6,107 nucleotides of DNA from Lachnospiraceae bacterium (GCA_009774235.1 VSNJ01000211.1:1-6107); one strand, 5' to 3'; shown: positions 1 through 6,075, counted from the first letter of the stretch. The notes: generated by a model from the sequence alone, not told the origin. Translations and numbers: made by a program.

Positions 1-41
1 AAAATTATACTAATATATTTATACCAATTAATGCAAACAAT

Positions 42-82
42 AAAAACATGCTTAATCAAGCCAGACAACCTGCTGGCATTAA
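42..82 (-). terminator. Possible rho-independent terminator at the left edge
   Basis: GCCAG/CTGGC (60-64 with 73-77) extends outward through ATTAA/TTAAT with a TTG bulge (52-56 with 78-82). On the minus strand it is followed after 5 nt by five T (46-42). It may be a back-up stop for the surface-protein transcript. Confidence 0.4.
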
Positions 83-290
83 ACAAAAAATAACTGGTAT
101 ATTGGATTTGCAAACTTGTTCTATATTTAGATACTGGCTTGCATATGCAAATTAGCTATATAAAAACGCAGGAAATTTCCATGCTTTTATTTATTATTCT
201 GTTTTAAATATATATGTACATCTTTTCAGCCACTTATTACTTAATTGTTTATTAAAAACTTATATTTATATATCTTCCCAAACATAATAC

Positions 291-328
291 TATATACAGG
301 GAGCGGTTTCCACCAACTCCCTGATATA
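291..328 (-). terminator. Hairpin downstream of the multi-module gene
   Basis: CAGGGAG (297-303) pairs with CTCCCTG (317-323). TATAT/ATATA extends it outward past a one-base bulge. On the minus strand an inner GGT/ACC closes a GGAA (GNRA) tetraloop. It lies ~105 nt after the stop at 432. The sequence after it is AT-rich but not a clean U-run; it could end transcription or protect the mRNA 3' end. Confidence 0.5.
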
Positions 329-431
329 GAAAATTAATGAGAAAACAATAAAACTCTTATAATGGCTAAAACATACTAAATTATTGCTAATTATGCCTTG
401 GATAATCATATGTGAATATCCTGGATTCCAG

Positions 432-3264
432 TTATTTTACCTTTACTGTTTTTGTAACTGTTTTATAGCCTGATTTCGTTACTTTAATAGTTATTTTTGT
501 TCCTTTCTTAAGCTTTGATGAAGCTGTGAAAGTGAACTTCTTGCCATTTACTTTGGCATTTTTATATTTTTTATTTCCAACTTTTACTTGTACTTTTGTA
601 CCCTTTACAGACAAGTTTCCAGTAACTTTTTTCTTTCCTGTCTTTGCTGTTATATCAGAAACCTTCATTGTCTTTTTCTTATTATCTTCTTTTGAAGGCT
701 CTTCTGGTGTATCTGTTGTGCCAGGTGTCTGTGTTCCAGGATCAACTGTTGTTCCTGGATCTGGTGTTGTACCAGGTGTTGCTGTTGCCCCTGGTGCTGG
801 TGTTGTGCCAGGCTCTGGTGTTGCTGCTGGGTCTGTTGATGGTGCTGGTGTTGCTGTAGCTGGTGGTGTAACTACATCTGGGGCAGCCTGGCTAACTATA
901 AACTTACCAACCTGTGCTATAATATGTACATTTACATCAATACCCTGGTTAGTATTTTTAATTTCCATTGAACAATATTCTTTATTATCTGTTAAATCAT
1001 AATATACAACAGAGAAATCATAACCTGTACGCTTAACAGAAATTTTATAAACATGCCCAGCTACAATTGTACTTCCTGTATTAGCAGCATCTACTACTGT
1101 TCCTGTACCTTCCTCTGCTACCCATGCATTGTCATCAGAACCTGTTGTAATATATTTATTTCCATCACTTAATAATTCTACATTAAATGCACCATATCCA
1201 TTACTGTCAGTTGTAGAATCAAATGTTACATATAAATCTAATGTGCCTTCACCTTTTAATGTATAATCCCTGCCCTTCTGGCTTCCATCCCACCATGCAG
1301 TACCTGTAAGAGTTTCTGGCTCTAATAATGGTGTTGGAGCTGGTGTTGCATTTTCATCAACAGGAGGAAGAGTTGGAGCTGGTGTTGGTGTTGGTAAAAT
1401 TACAGGGTATGTTGCAATGCCTGCTGGAACTGTAATTCCTGTAAATGTTACTGGAGTAATATTGGTAAGTTTGCAAGAACCACCTGTAAGAGCTATATAA
1501 ACTTCCTTATCTGCTGGTACTTCTGGTATTGTAAGAAATCCTATTATACCATTATTACTAAACTTAACAATCACTTTATTATCTTCACGTACAGCTGATA
1601 CTGCACACTTTACCCCTGCTTCTGACTTATTTGCATCAAGCCATAATCCCCAGTCGCCTACACCTCGGAATGTAGTACTATAATTTGCACCTTCTGGCAT
1701 TTCAACAAATGCATCAGAACGGAAATTAGCTAAATATCCATAGCCTTCACCTTTAACTTCACCATCATCAGAAGTATATACAAAAACCTGTGGAGTAAAC
1801 CAGTTAGCTACACCTTCTACATCATATGTCTTACTGTCAAATGTAAGTGACACACCATTTCCATCAACTTTATATCCTTTTGAAAAATTGGTCTGCCATC
1901 CTGGACAATCTACAACAGTATCATCTGTTGGAAGGTCTTCTGGTTCATTACTTTCAAATGTACCTGTATTACCCCATGTAATATCTTTAACAGAACAATT
2001 CTCACCTGATAATGATAAATATGTATTTGCACTACTTGAAACTGTAACCTTTGCATATGTAACAAGTCCACCTGCATTTATCTTCATAAAAACATATTTG
2101 CCAGACTTATATGCGCTTACTGTATAGTCTACAAAATCTTTCTGCTTTGCTTCAACCCATTCAGCAATTTCACTTTCAGTACCTGCTACTCCTGCGTCTT
2201 TGTCTGAATAATACTTATCAGAACCTTCACCCCAGTATTTAATTTTACCAGCAGTTCCAGCCCATCCAACACAATCAGACCTCATTACACCATATTCAGC
2301 ATAATTAGTTCCATTTACTTTTTTATCATCACTTGAAAATACTACATAAACAGGAACATCATGTCTGAAAGTACCATTACTCTTAGATTTAAAGTTAGCA
2401 GTAATACCTTCTTCTGTTATTTTTACACCTTCAAGATGTTTAGACCACCATTTCTCAAATGTTACACTATTCTCTGTATCTCCAGGTGTAACTGGTGTAT
2501 CAGTTCCTGGGTTATCTGGTTTTGGGTCTTCTGTTCCAGGATTATCTGTTCCTGGTTCATCAGTTCCAGGATTATCTGGAGTTGGATCTTCTGGTACAAT
2601 ATTAGTATATTCAGTTTCTGCAATATTAGTTATATTGCACATTTCTCCAGATAATGAAATATAAACTTCTTCTTCTCCAGTATATGGCAAAGAAGTTAAT
2701 GACTTCTTCTTTCCAGCAGTAAACTCTATATAAATCTTGTTATTACTTTTAATAGCTTGGACTTTACAATCTATACCTGATGTAATATCACTTTGCCATG
2801 TATCTCCAGCATCTTCTTTTATCTCAAAAGTATAACCTAAATTATTCCATGCTGTAAGCCCGGGACCTGTATTGGCATCTCCACTCCAAGCATATCCATC
2901 ACCACGTATAACAACATATTCTTTATAAGTTGCAGCACCTGGTTCTGCTTTCATTTCTGTATTAGAATATGCAAAAACAAATGGAACATTCCAACCGTCT
3001 GCTCCTGCTGTCTGACTATGACATTCAAGTGCTATACCACTATCTGTTAATGGAATGCTAATTCCTTGTGTAAAAGCGTCTGCAAAACCTACACTACTAA
3101 AATCAAGTTCCGTCTTAATATTAGCACCACGGTTACTTTTTACTAAACTTAAATACCCCCCCGATTTTCTGGCTTGCTGCATCAGCTTCAGCGCCAGGCA
3201 GGGCAGGAGTTGCTGTAAGAACTAAACTTGCAGCTAAAACTTTTGCTAAAAACTTTCTGTTCAT
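432..3264 (-). CDS. Secreted multi-module carbohydrate-binding-like protein, reading frame broken at a G7 run
   Basis: This is a probable extracellular glycan-binding protein; no catalytic domain is recognised. The start at 3264 has GGAG 5 nt upstream and encodes a signal peptide (MNRKFLAKVL..., hydrophobic core, Ala-rich end near AEADA). That frame stops after 43 codons (TAA 3133-3135). The body is open in another frame from 3182 to 432. The frames join at seven G (plus C 3156-3162); with six G the product would be 943 aa. Numbering from the internal Met at 3182, modules are: beta-rich module 1 (~26-192), PGTD linker (~196-237), module 2 (~240-405), module 3 (~425-580), Pro/Thr linker (~590-625), a related WW-starting module (~626-768), a Pro/Thr/Asp linker (~770-832) and a lysine-rich Ig-like domain (~840-916). 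Modules 1-3 end in Y-[IL]-[SA]-L-[ST]-G-x-x-C. The met at 3182 lacks an RBS and signal peptide, so it is unlikely to be the start. The gene lies 97 nt below a paralogue. The modular reading is firm; the glycan ligand is inference. Confidence 0.8.
2533..2578 (-). repeat. Direct repeat in the PGTD linker
   Basis: A 16-bp sequence recurs exactly at 2533-2548 and 2563-2578 (30-bp period) within the DNA for the Pro-Gly-Thr-Asp linker between modules 1 and 2. In-frame slippage here would change linker length without breaking the frame. Confidence 0.7.
3156..3162 (-). repeat. G7 homopolymer at the frame junction of the signal peptide and protein body
   Basis: Seven C on the plus strand (G on the coding strand) lie 33 codons into the gene started at 3264. 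The upstream frame reads ATC GGG GGG GTA and stops 8 codons later; the body frame reads GGG GGG TAT. One G fewer, or two more, restores a continuous exported protein. Runs of this length are unusual in such AT-rich DNA. Confidence 0.85.
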
Positions 3265-3269
3265 AATAA

Positions 3270-3280
3270 CTCCATCCTTT
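3270..3280 (-). promoter_or_regulatory. Ribosome binding site that fixes the start at 3264
   Basis: Minus strand AAAGGATGGAG, with GGAG ending 5 nt before the ATG at 3264. It decides the start in favour of the signal-peptide frame rather than the in-body ATG at 3182, which has no such site. Confidence 0.72.
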
Positions 3281-3307
3281 CTTTTTTACATTTTTAAAAT
3301 TTACTTC

Positions 3308-3346
3308 CAAGTTTCCTGCCCCTGTCTGGCAGAAGCAGAAACCTTG
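3308..3346 (-). terminator. Intergenic hairpin between the two surface-protein genes
   Basis: An inner stem CTGCC/GGCAG (3316-3320 with 3328-3332) and an imperfect outer stem (CAAG 3308-3311 with CTTG 3343-3346, small bulges) sit just after the stop at 3362. The following minus-strand sequence is AT-rich but has no clean U-run, so it may be a weak attenuator or processing site that lets some transcription into the downstream gene. Confidence 0.4.
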
Positions 3347-3361
3347 CTACAGATATAATAC

Positions 3362-5074
3362 CTACTTAACCTTTACACTCTTTGTTGTTGCTTTATATCC
3401 ACTCTTTGTTGCCTTAATTGTTACCTTTGTACCTTTTTTAAGCTTGCTTGTTGTAAATGTGAATTTCTTACCATTCACCTTAGCAGCTTTATATTTAGCA
3501 CTGCCTACTTTAACTGTTACCTTTGCACCACTTACTGAAAGCTTACCAGTAATTTTCTTTGCATTTGCTTTAGCAGTAATACCTGATATAGAAATAGACT
3601 TTTTAACTGTAACTTCTGGTTCATCATCACCAGTATTGTCATTGCTAGTATTATCGTTGTTGTTATTGTTATTGTTATCATTACTGTTATCACCAACATT
3701 GCTATTGTCATTATTGCCTGGCTCTTCAGGTGTTGTAACCTTTGCTGATGTAAGTGCTGCAACATCTGTTGCTGTCAGTGCTGTGTTGTAGATACCTACA
3801 TTATCAAGTGAACCCTGGAAATCAGGGTCTGCTGCCCAGTATGAGCTTCCAAGATAATTATTCTTTGCTGCCTTAAGTGCACTCATTAATGTTCCAAAAC
3901 CTGTTTCAGCACTCTGCACAAGTACACCATTAACATATGTAGCCATCTTCTCTTCATCAATGGTAATAGTAATTGTATCCCATCTGTTCTGGCTTGTTGC
4001 ATTTTTATACCAGTCCCATGCATAAGGTGCTGCTATGCCATTTCCAAAGTATCCTGCCTCACTCACATCTTCTCTTGATGAAAAGCCCTGTGTAAAGTGG
4101 TATGCAAGTGTACATCCTTCTTTTTCACCTGCCAGTTTGCCATCACCAAGCATAAAGATTGGTGTCCAGTCACTTATATACCCTGTAACTTTGACATCTG
4201 CTGTAAGAGTAATTCCATTGCTGAAATCAAATGAAGACAAATCTGCAATCTTTGCATATGTTTCATTATGTGTTTCCTTAGTTGCAAGATTTAATACACC
4301 ATCTGCAACCTTTGCCTCTCCAGCAAGCTCAAGCCCGTCTGCACTATCAAATGTATAACTAACTACAGGCTGTGTTGTAATTGCTGAAAAGTTTGTCCCT
4401 GCTACATCCCCTCCTGGTGCTGGTGTTGCAGGAGCAGCTGGTGCATCTGGCACAACACTTGCAAGCTCAGAAGGTACCTCAAAACTTACATAATCAGATG
4501 TATTTACACCAGATAATGTACACTGTTCACCTGAAAGTGATAAATAAGCTGTCTTTCCTTCTGCTACTGGAGTAGCCGCATATGTAACCAGTCCGCCTGC
4601 ATTTATCTTCATAAATACAGTATTATCTTTCCTTATAGCAGAAACTTCATAGTCTGAACCTGCCTTATTAGCAGCAAGCCATCCTGCAAAGTCATATGCC
4701 CCTAAGTCTGTATCAGCCTTCCATGCTGTAGTACCTGTTTTACCTGTACCATCCCAGCCATATGCATCTGAACGCATAACACCATACTCTGTATAGCCTG
4801 CACCATTTACAACAGGTTCATCACCTGTATAAATAACAAAAACAGGCGTATGCCAGTTATCTGTGGCTGCATCATTTGTTTTATTTTTAAATTTAATAGT
4901 AACGCCTTCTGTCCCTACTGCAACACCTTTTGTATGTGCTGTAAAGAAAACAGCACAGTCAAGTGATGCAGCAATCTCCTCTGCTGACACGGTGCTTGTA
5001 TTTACTGGTACTACTGGAGCTACTGTAAATGCAAGCGTTGCAGCAAGCATTGCTGCTAGAAATCTTTTTCTCAT
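3362..5074 (-). CDS. Secreted protein with repeat module, LamG-like lectin domain and C-terminal Ig-like domain (570 aa)
   Basis: This is a probable exported glycan-binding or wall-associated protein. The signal peptide is at residues 1-31 (MRKRFLAAML, hydrophobic stretch, likely cleavage after VSA). Residues ~39-198 form a beta-rich module with EYGVMRSD at ~96-103 and YLSLSGEQC at ~177-185, homologous to the three modules of the downstream gene. After a Pro/Ala linker, ~236-443 resemble the LamG/Laminin_G_3 concanavalin A-like fold: a YTFD start, a W-D-T-I-T-I strand, a YVNGVLV strand, and an end of NVGIYNTALTATDV type. An Asn/Asp-rich linker (~449-487) precedes a lysine-rich Ig-like domain (~493-570) closely matching the neighbour's C-terminus. 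No glycosidase or lyase active site, LPXTG, SLH or C-terminal membrane helix is seen. AAGGAGG lies 11 nt before the ATG and a promoter lies further upstream, so this is probably the first gene of a two-gene unit. Export and module calls are good; the ligand is unknown. Confidence 0.9.
   Translation of the reverse strand: MRKRFLAAMLAATLAFTVAPVVPVNTSTVSAEEIAASLDCAVFFTAHTKGVAVGTEGVTIKFKNKTNDAATDNWHTPVFVIYTGDEPVVNGAGYTEYGVMRSDAYGWDGTGKTGTTAWKADTDLGAYDFAGWLAANKAGSDYEVSAIRKDNTVFMKINAGGLVTYAATPVAEGKTAYLSLSGEQCTLSGVNTSDYVSFEVPSELASVVPDAPAAPATPAPGGDVAGTNFSAITTQPVVSYTFDSADGLELAGEAKVADGVLNLATKETHNETYAKIADLSSFDFSNGITLTADVKVTGYISDWTPIFMLGDGKLAGEKEGCTLAYHFTQGFSSREDVSEAGYFGNGIAAPYAWDWYKNATSQNRWDTITITIDEEKMATYVNGVLVQSAETGFGTLMSALKAAKNNYLGSSYWAADPDFQGSLDNVGIYNTALTATDVAALTSAKVTTPEEPGNNDNSNVGDNSNDNNNNNNNDNTSNDNTGDDEPEVTVKKSISISGITAKANAKKITGKLSVSGAKVTVKVGSAKYKAAKVNGKKFTFTTSKLKKGTKVTIKATKSGYKATTKSVKVK
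3614..3730 (-). repeat. Asn/Asp-rich low-complexity linker
   Basis: Residues ~449-487 of the 570-aa protein are mostly Asn, Asp and Ser, encoded by AAC/AAT/GAT runs (GTT/ATT on the plus strand). It is a flexible spacer between the LamG-like and Ig-like domains. It is chemically unlike the Pro/Thr linkers of the neighbour. Confidence 0.75.
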
Positions 5075-5085
5075 AACTTTTATCT

Positions 5086-5092
5086 CCTCCTT
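5086..5092 (-). promoter_or_regulatory. Ribosome binding site of the 570-aa gene
   Basis: AAGGAGG ends 11 nt before the ATG at 5074; the adjoining GGAG gives a shorter spacing of about 8 nt. It supports this start, which also begins the signal peptide. Confidence 0.75.
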
Positions 5093-5130
5093 AAATATTA
5101 ATCTTTTTGTAAATTACTTTAGCTTTTATT

Positions 5131-5159
5131 AGATTACCATGCAATTCCATAAAAGTCAA
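5131..5159 (-). promoter_or_regulatory. Sigma-A promoter of the 570-aa surface-protein gene
   Basis: Minus strand: -35 TTGACT (5159-5154), 17-nt spacer, -10 TAATCT (5136-5131) preceded by an extended TGG. The predicted start is near 5124, giving a leader of about 50 nt with no room for a riboswitch. The weak -10 is offset by the good -35 and extended element. Confidence 0.55.
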
Positions 5160-5248
5160 CAGAATAATTAAGCTTTACACAGATTATTTTAACATATTGC
5201 ACAAATTTAATTGCATTTTAATAAATTCCATTCCCAGTTTTACACAAT

Positions 5249-5279
5249 AAAAAAGCTATATGCAGAGTTGCAATATAGC
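5249..5279 (-). terminator. Strong minus-strand terminator with no evident gene
   Basis: Ten-bp stem with one bulged base (5255-5264 with 5269-5279), GAGT loop on the plus strand, followed on the minus strand by six U (5254-5249). It would stop transcription coming from the toxin array before it reaches the promoter of the 570-aa gene. No minus-strand ORF lies between it and the array. Confidence 0.7.
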
Positions 5280-5301
5280 ATTACATTCGTTTTGGTATAT
5301 A

Positions 5302-5330
5302 TTGTATTTTATAATTACTTATGCTAAAAT
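5302..5330 (+). promoter_or_regulatory. Sigma-A promoter of toxin copy 1
   Basis: -35 TTGTAT (5302-5307), 17-nt spacer, -10 TAAAAT (5325-5330) with the extended TGC at 5322-5324. The start is expected near 5337, giving a leader of about 70 nt. The -10 region lies inside the duplicated unit and the -35 lies outside it. Confidence 0.7.
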
Positions 5331-5354
5331 AATATAGTATTAATTGAAAAGAAA

Positions 5355-5411
5355 GCAGATGCAGTTTCTTCGCATCTTTTGCCCTCTAGTTTCCAGGGAG
5401 GGAGGGGATGC
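5355..5411 (+). promoter_or_regulatory. Structured toxin leader with anti-Shine-Dalgarno, copy 1
   Basis: AGATGC (5357-5362) can pair with GCATCT (5372-5377). CCCTC (5382-5386) can pair with GAGGG in the Shine-Dalgarno (5395-5407), hiding the ribosome site. GCATC (5372-5376) can instead pair with GATGC at the start codon (5407-5411), so alternative folds compete. The same elements occur in copy 2 (5756-5812). Folding was judged by eye. Confidence 0.5.
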
Positions 5412-5500
5412 TTATGGATACAATGGAAGTTTTAACTTTATTGTTAGTAGTTTTTACTGCTTTATCTTACATAGATAACCATAATAACAAAAAGAAATAG
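5408..5500 (+). CDS. Holin-like type I toxin peptide, copy 1 (30 aa)
   Basis: This small hydrophobic peptide begins MLMDTMEVLTLLLVVF, has one membrane helix (~residues 8-22), then a polar tail ending NNKKK. It resembles the short 'putative holin-like toxin' peptides of Firmicutes, whose known type I relatives (TxpA, BsrG) act at the membrane. The family call is from memory of its shape, not a search. AGGGAGG lies 6 nt before the ATG at 5408; in-frame ATGs at 5414 and 5423 would give 28 or 25 aa. A sigma-A promoter lies upstream, a plus-strand terminator downstream, and a minus-strand antisense RNA overlaps the 3' end. Copy 2, about 400 bp to the right, differs by six bases in the ORF but only V15I in protein. 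Confidence 0.82.
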   Translation: MLMDTMEVLTLLLVVFTALSYIDNHNNKKK

Positions 5501-5582
5501 CATCTACCCTTTGACACGGAGATGCTATTTCTATATCTCTAACTGAGGGCATAACTGGAATCACATTTCCAGTTCCCTTTCT
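5488..5582 (-). ncRNA. Antisense RNA antitoxin, copy 1
   Basis: A ~95-nt minus-strand RNA is predicted from the promoter at 5589-5617 (start near 5582) to a hairpin with a 13-bp perfect stem (arms 5493-5505 and 5520-5532). On the minus strand a U-rich run follows at 5492-5489. It is complementary to the toxin mRNA 3' UTR and the last codons of the ORF, the 3'-overlap geometry known for RatA/txpA and SR4/bsrG in Bacillus. It carries a second hairpin, 5553-5560 pairing with 5567-5574. No protein is encoded. Promoter, hairpin and U-run are seen; antitoxin function is inferred. Confidence 0.72.
5489..5532 (-). terminator. Antisense RNA terminator, copy 1
   Basis: 13-bp perfect stem (5493-5505 with 5520-5532), 14-nt loop, followed on the minus strand by U residues from 5492 to 5489. 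On the plus strand the hairpin lacks a T-run, so it acts for the minus strand. It overlaps the toxin stop codon. Confidence 0.68.
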
Positions 5583-5588
5583 GAGTAG

Positions 5589-5617
5589 ATTATACAACAT
5601 GGGGCTTTGTTTTTCAA
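5589..5617 (-). promoter_or_regulatory. Antisense RNA promoter, copy 1
   Basis: Minus strand: -35 TTGAAA (5617-5612), 17-nt spacer, perfect -10 TATAAT (5594-5589). It is closer to consensus than the toxin promoter, as expected if the antitoxin is made in excess. The -35 lies within the loop and right arm of the toxin terminator. Confidence 0.78.
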
Positions 5618-5630
5618 GCCCCTTATTTAT
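5601..5630 (+). terminator. Toxin mRNA terminator, copy 1
   Basis: GGGGCTT (5601-5607), 8-nt loop, AAGCCCC (5616-5622), then a T-rich stretch. It ends the plus-strand toxin transcript and also carries the antisense -35 element. Confidence 0.78.
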
Positions 5631-5702
5631 TATATAATATATTTTACTATCAAGCTAATAACACTATACCATAATATTATGTTACAACCGTCCTCTTTTG
5701 TA

Positions 5703-5731
5703 TTGAATTGTACATCTGCTTATGCTAAAAT
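5703..5731 (+). promoter_or_regulatory. Sigma-A promoter of toxin copy 2
   Basis: -35 TTGAAT (5703-5708), 17-nt spacer, -10 TAAAAT (5726-5731) preceded by an extended TGC. The spacing matches copy 1 although the spacer sequence differs, which supports both calls. Confidence 0.72.
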
Positions 5732-5808
5732 AATATAGTATTAATTGAAAAGAAAGCAGATGCAGTTTCTTCGCATCTTTTGCCCTCTAGTTTCTAAGGA
5801 GGGAGGGG

Positions 5809-5901
5809 ATGCTTATGGATACAATGGAAGTTTTAACTTTATTGTTAGTAATTTTCACTGCCCTGTCTTACATAGACAACCATAATAACAAAAAGAAATA
5901 G
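5809..5901 (+). CDS. Holin-like type I toxin peptide, copy 2 (30 aa)
   Basis: This is the second copy of the membrane peptide, identical to copy 1 except Ile for Val at residue 15. Five of the six base differences are synonymous (TTT/TTC, GCT/GCC, two in TTA/CTG, GAT/GAC), which indicates selection on the peptide. A perfect AAGGAGG lies 6 nt before the ATG at 5809, a slightly better Shine-Dalgarno than in copy 1, and supports this start over the in-frame ATG at 5815. The flanking promoter, leader, antisense RNA and terminator are all conserved. Toxicity is inferred from peptide shape and the antisense arrangement. Confidence 0.82.
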   Translation: MLMDTMEVLTLLLVIFTALSYIDNHNNKKK

Positions 5902-5980
5902 CATCTATCCTTTAGCACGGAGATGCTATTTCTATCTTCCTACTGAGGGCAAACTGGAAACAGAATCCAGCTTCCTTTCT
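5889..5980 (-). ncRNA. Antisense RNA antitoxin, copy 2
   Basis: This is the second antisense RNA, predicted from the promoter at 5987-6015 to the 13-bp hairpin (arms 5894-5906 and 5921-5933), followed on the minus strand by a U-run. It covers the 3' end of toxin copy 2 and its 3' UTR. The terminator stem is identical to copy 1, but the upstream hairpin has a different loop (5959-5965, 7 nt, versus 5561-5566, 6 nt), so the two RNAs may not silence each other's target equally. Confidence 0.7.
5890..5933 (-). terminator. Antisense RNA terminator, copy 2
   Basis: Same 13-bp stem (5894-5906 with 5921-5933) with a slightly diverged 14-nt loop, followed by the minus-strand U-run over the toxin's lysine codons. 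Confidence 0.68.
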
Positions 5981-5986
5981 GAGTAA

Positions 5987-6015
5987 ATTATACAACATGG
6001 GGCTTTACTTTGCAA
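5987..6015 (-). promoter_or_regulatory. Antisense RNA promoter, copy 2
   Basis: Minus strand: -35 TTGCAA (6015-6010), 17-nt spacer, perfect -10 TATAAT (5992-5987). The architecture is the same as copy 1, including overlap with the toxin terminator. Confidence 0.76.
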
Positions 6016-6030
6016 GCCCCTTTTATATAT
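5999..6030 (+). terminator. Toxin mRNA terminator, copy 2
   Basis: GGGGCTT (5999-6005), 8-nt loop, AAGCCCC (6014-6020), then TTTTATATAT. The stem is identical to copy 1 with a diverged loop and a better U-run. Confidence 0.8.
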
Positions 6031-6045
6031 CCTTCAATTAGTCTT

Positions 6046-6075
6046 TTGGACATAATGCAAAAAAACTGTTATAAT
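6046..6075 (+). promoter_or_regulatory. Sigma-A promoter firing out of the right edge
   Basis: -35 TTGGAC (6046-6051), 18-nt spacer, perfect -10 TATAAT (6070-6075) preceded by an extended TGT. The start would be near 6082, so it should serve a gene beginning just beyond 6107. Confidence 0.65.

Larger units (their letters stand above)
1..431. other. Non-coding AT-rich region downstream of the surface-protein genes
   Basis: No convincing gene is seen on either strand. The region holds the two minus-strand hairpins listed separately and a 12-bp perfect palindrome TTGCATATGCAA at 139-150 with no promoter clearly attached. Confidence 0.6.
5318..6020 (+). repeat. Tandem duplication of the toxin-antitoxin cassette
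   Basis: Unit 1 (5318-5622) and unit 2 (5719-6020) align from the toxin -10 to the terminator, offset 401 bp at the start and 398 bp at the end. The leader and ORF are almost identical; differences cluster in the 3' UTR/antisense region. The sequence between them (5623-5718) is AT-rich and holds only the copy 2 promoter. No terminal inverted repeats or transposase are present. Confidence 0.9.

Noticed and set aside
421..431. CTGGATTCCAG palindrome just after the stop of the multi-module gene as a terminator
   Set aside because: The one-base centre cannot form a hairpin loop and no U-run follows on the minus strand.
526..1002. Plus-strand open frame opposite the C-terminal linker and Ig-like region of the multi-module gene
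   Set aside because: It is a compositional shadow: the Pro/Thr-rich linker reads as Val/Gly/Ala-rich repeats on the other strand, with no RBS or promoter.
3156..3162. Programmed -1 frameshift at the G run
   Set aside because: The change needed is +1 (skip one G), so the usual -1 slippery-site model does not fit, and no downstream pseudoknot is obvious.
3180..3182. ATG at 3182 as the natural start of the multi-module protein
   Set aside because: It has no Shine-Dalgarno or signal peptide, while 82 nt upstream there is a good RBS and a complete signal peptide in another frame.
3444..3791. Plus-strand hydrophobic open frame opposite the Asn/Asp linker
   Set aside because: The apparent leucine-rich membrane segment is the complement of Asn/Asp codons; the minus-strand reading has a signal peptide, domains and RBS.
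5318..6020. Insertion sequence, MITE or CRISPR explanation for the repeated 400-bp unit
   Set aside because: There are only two copies, with no terminal inverted repeats, target duplications, transposase or regular spacers; each unit has a full transcription layout of its own.
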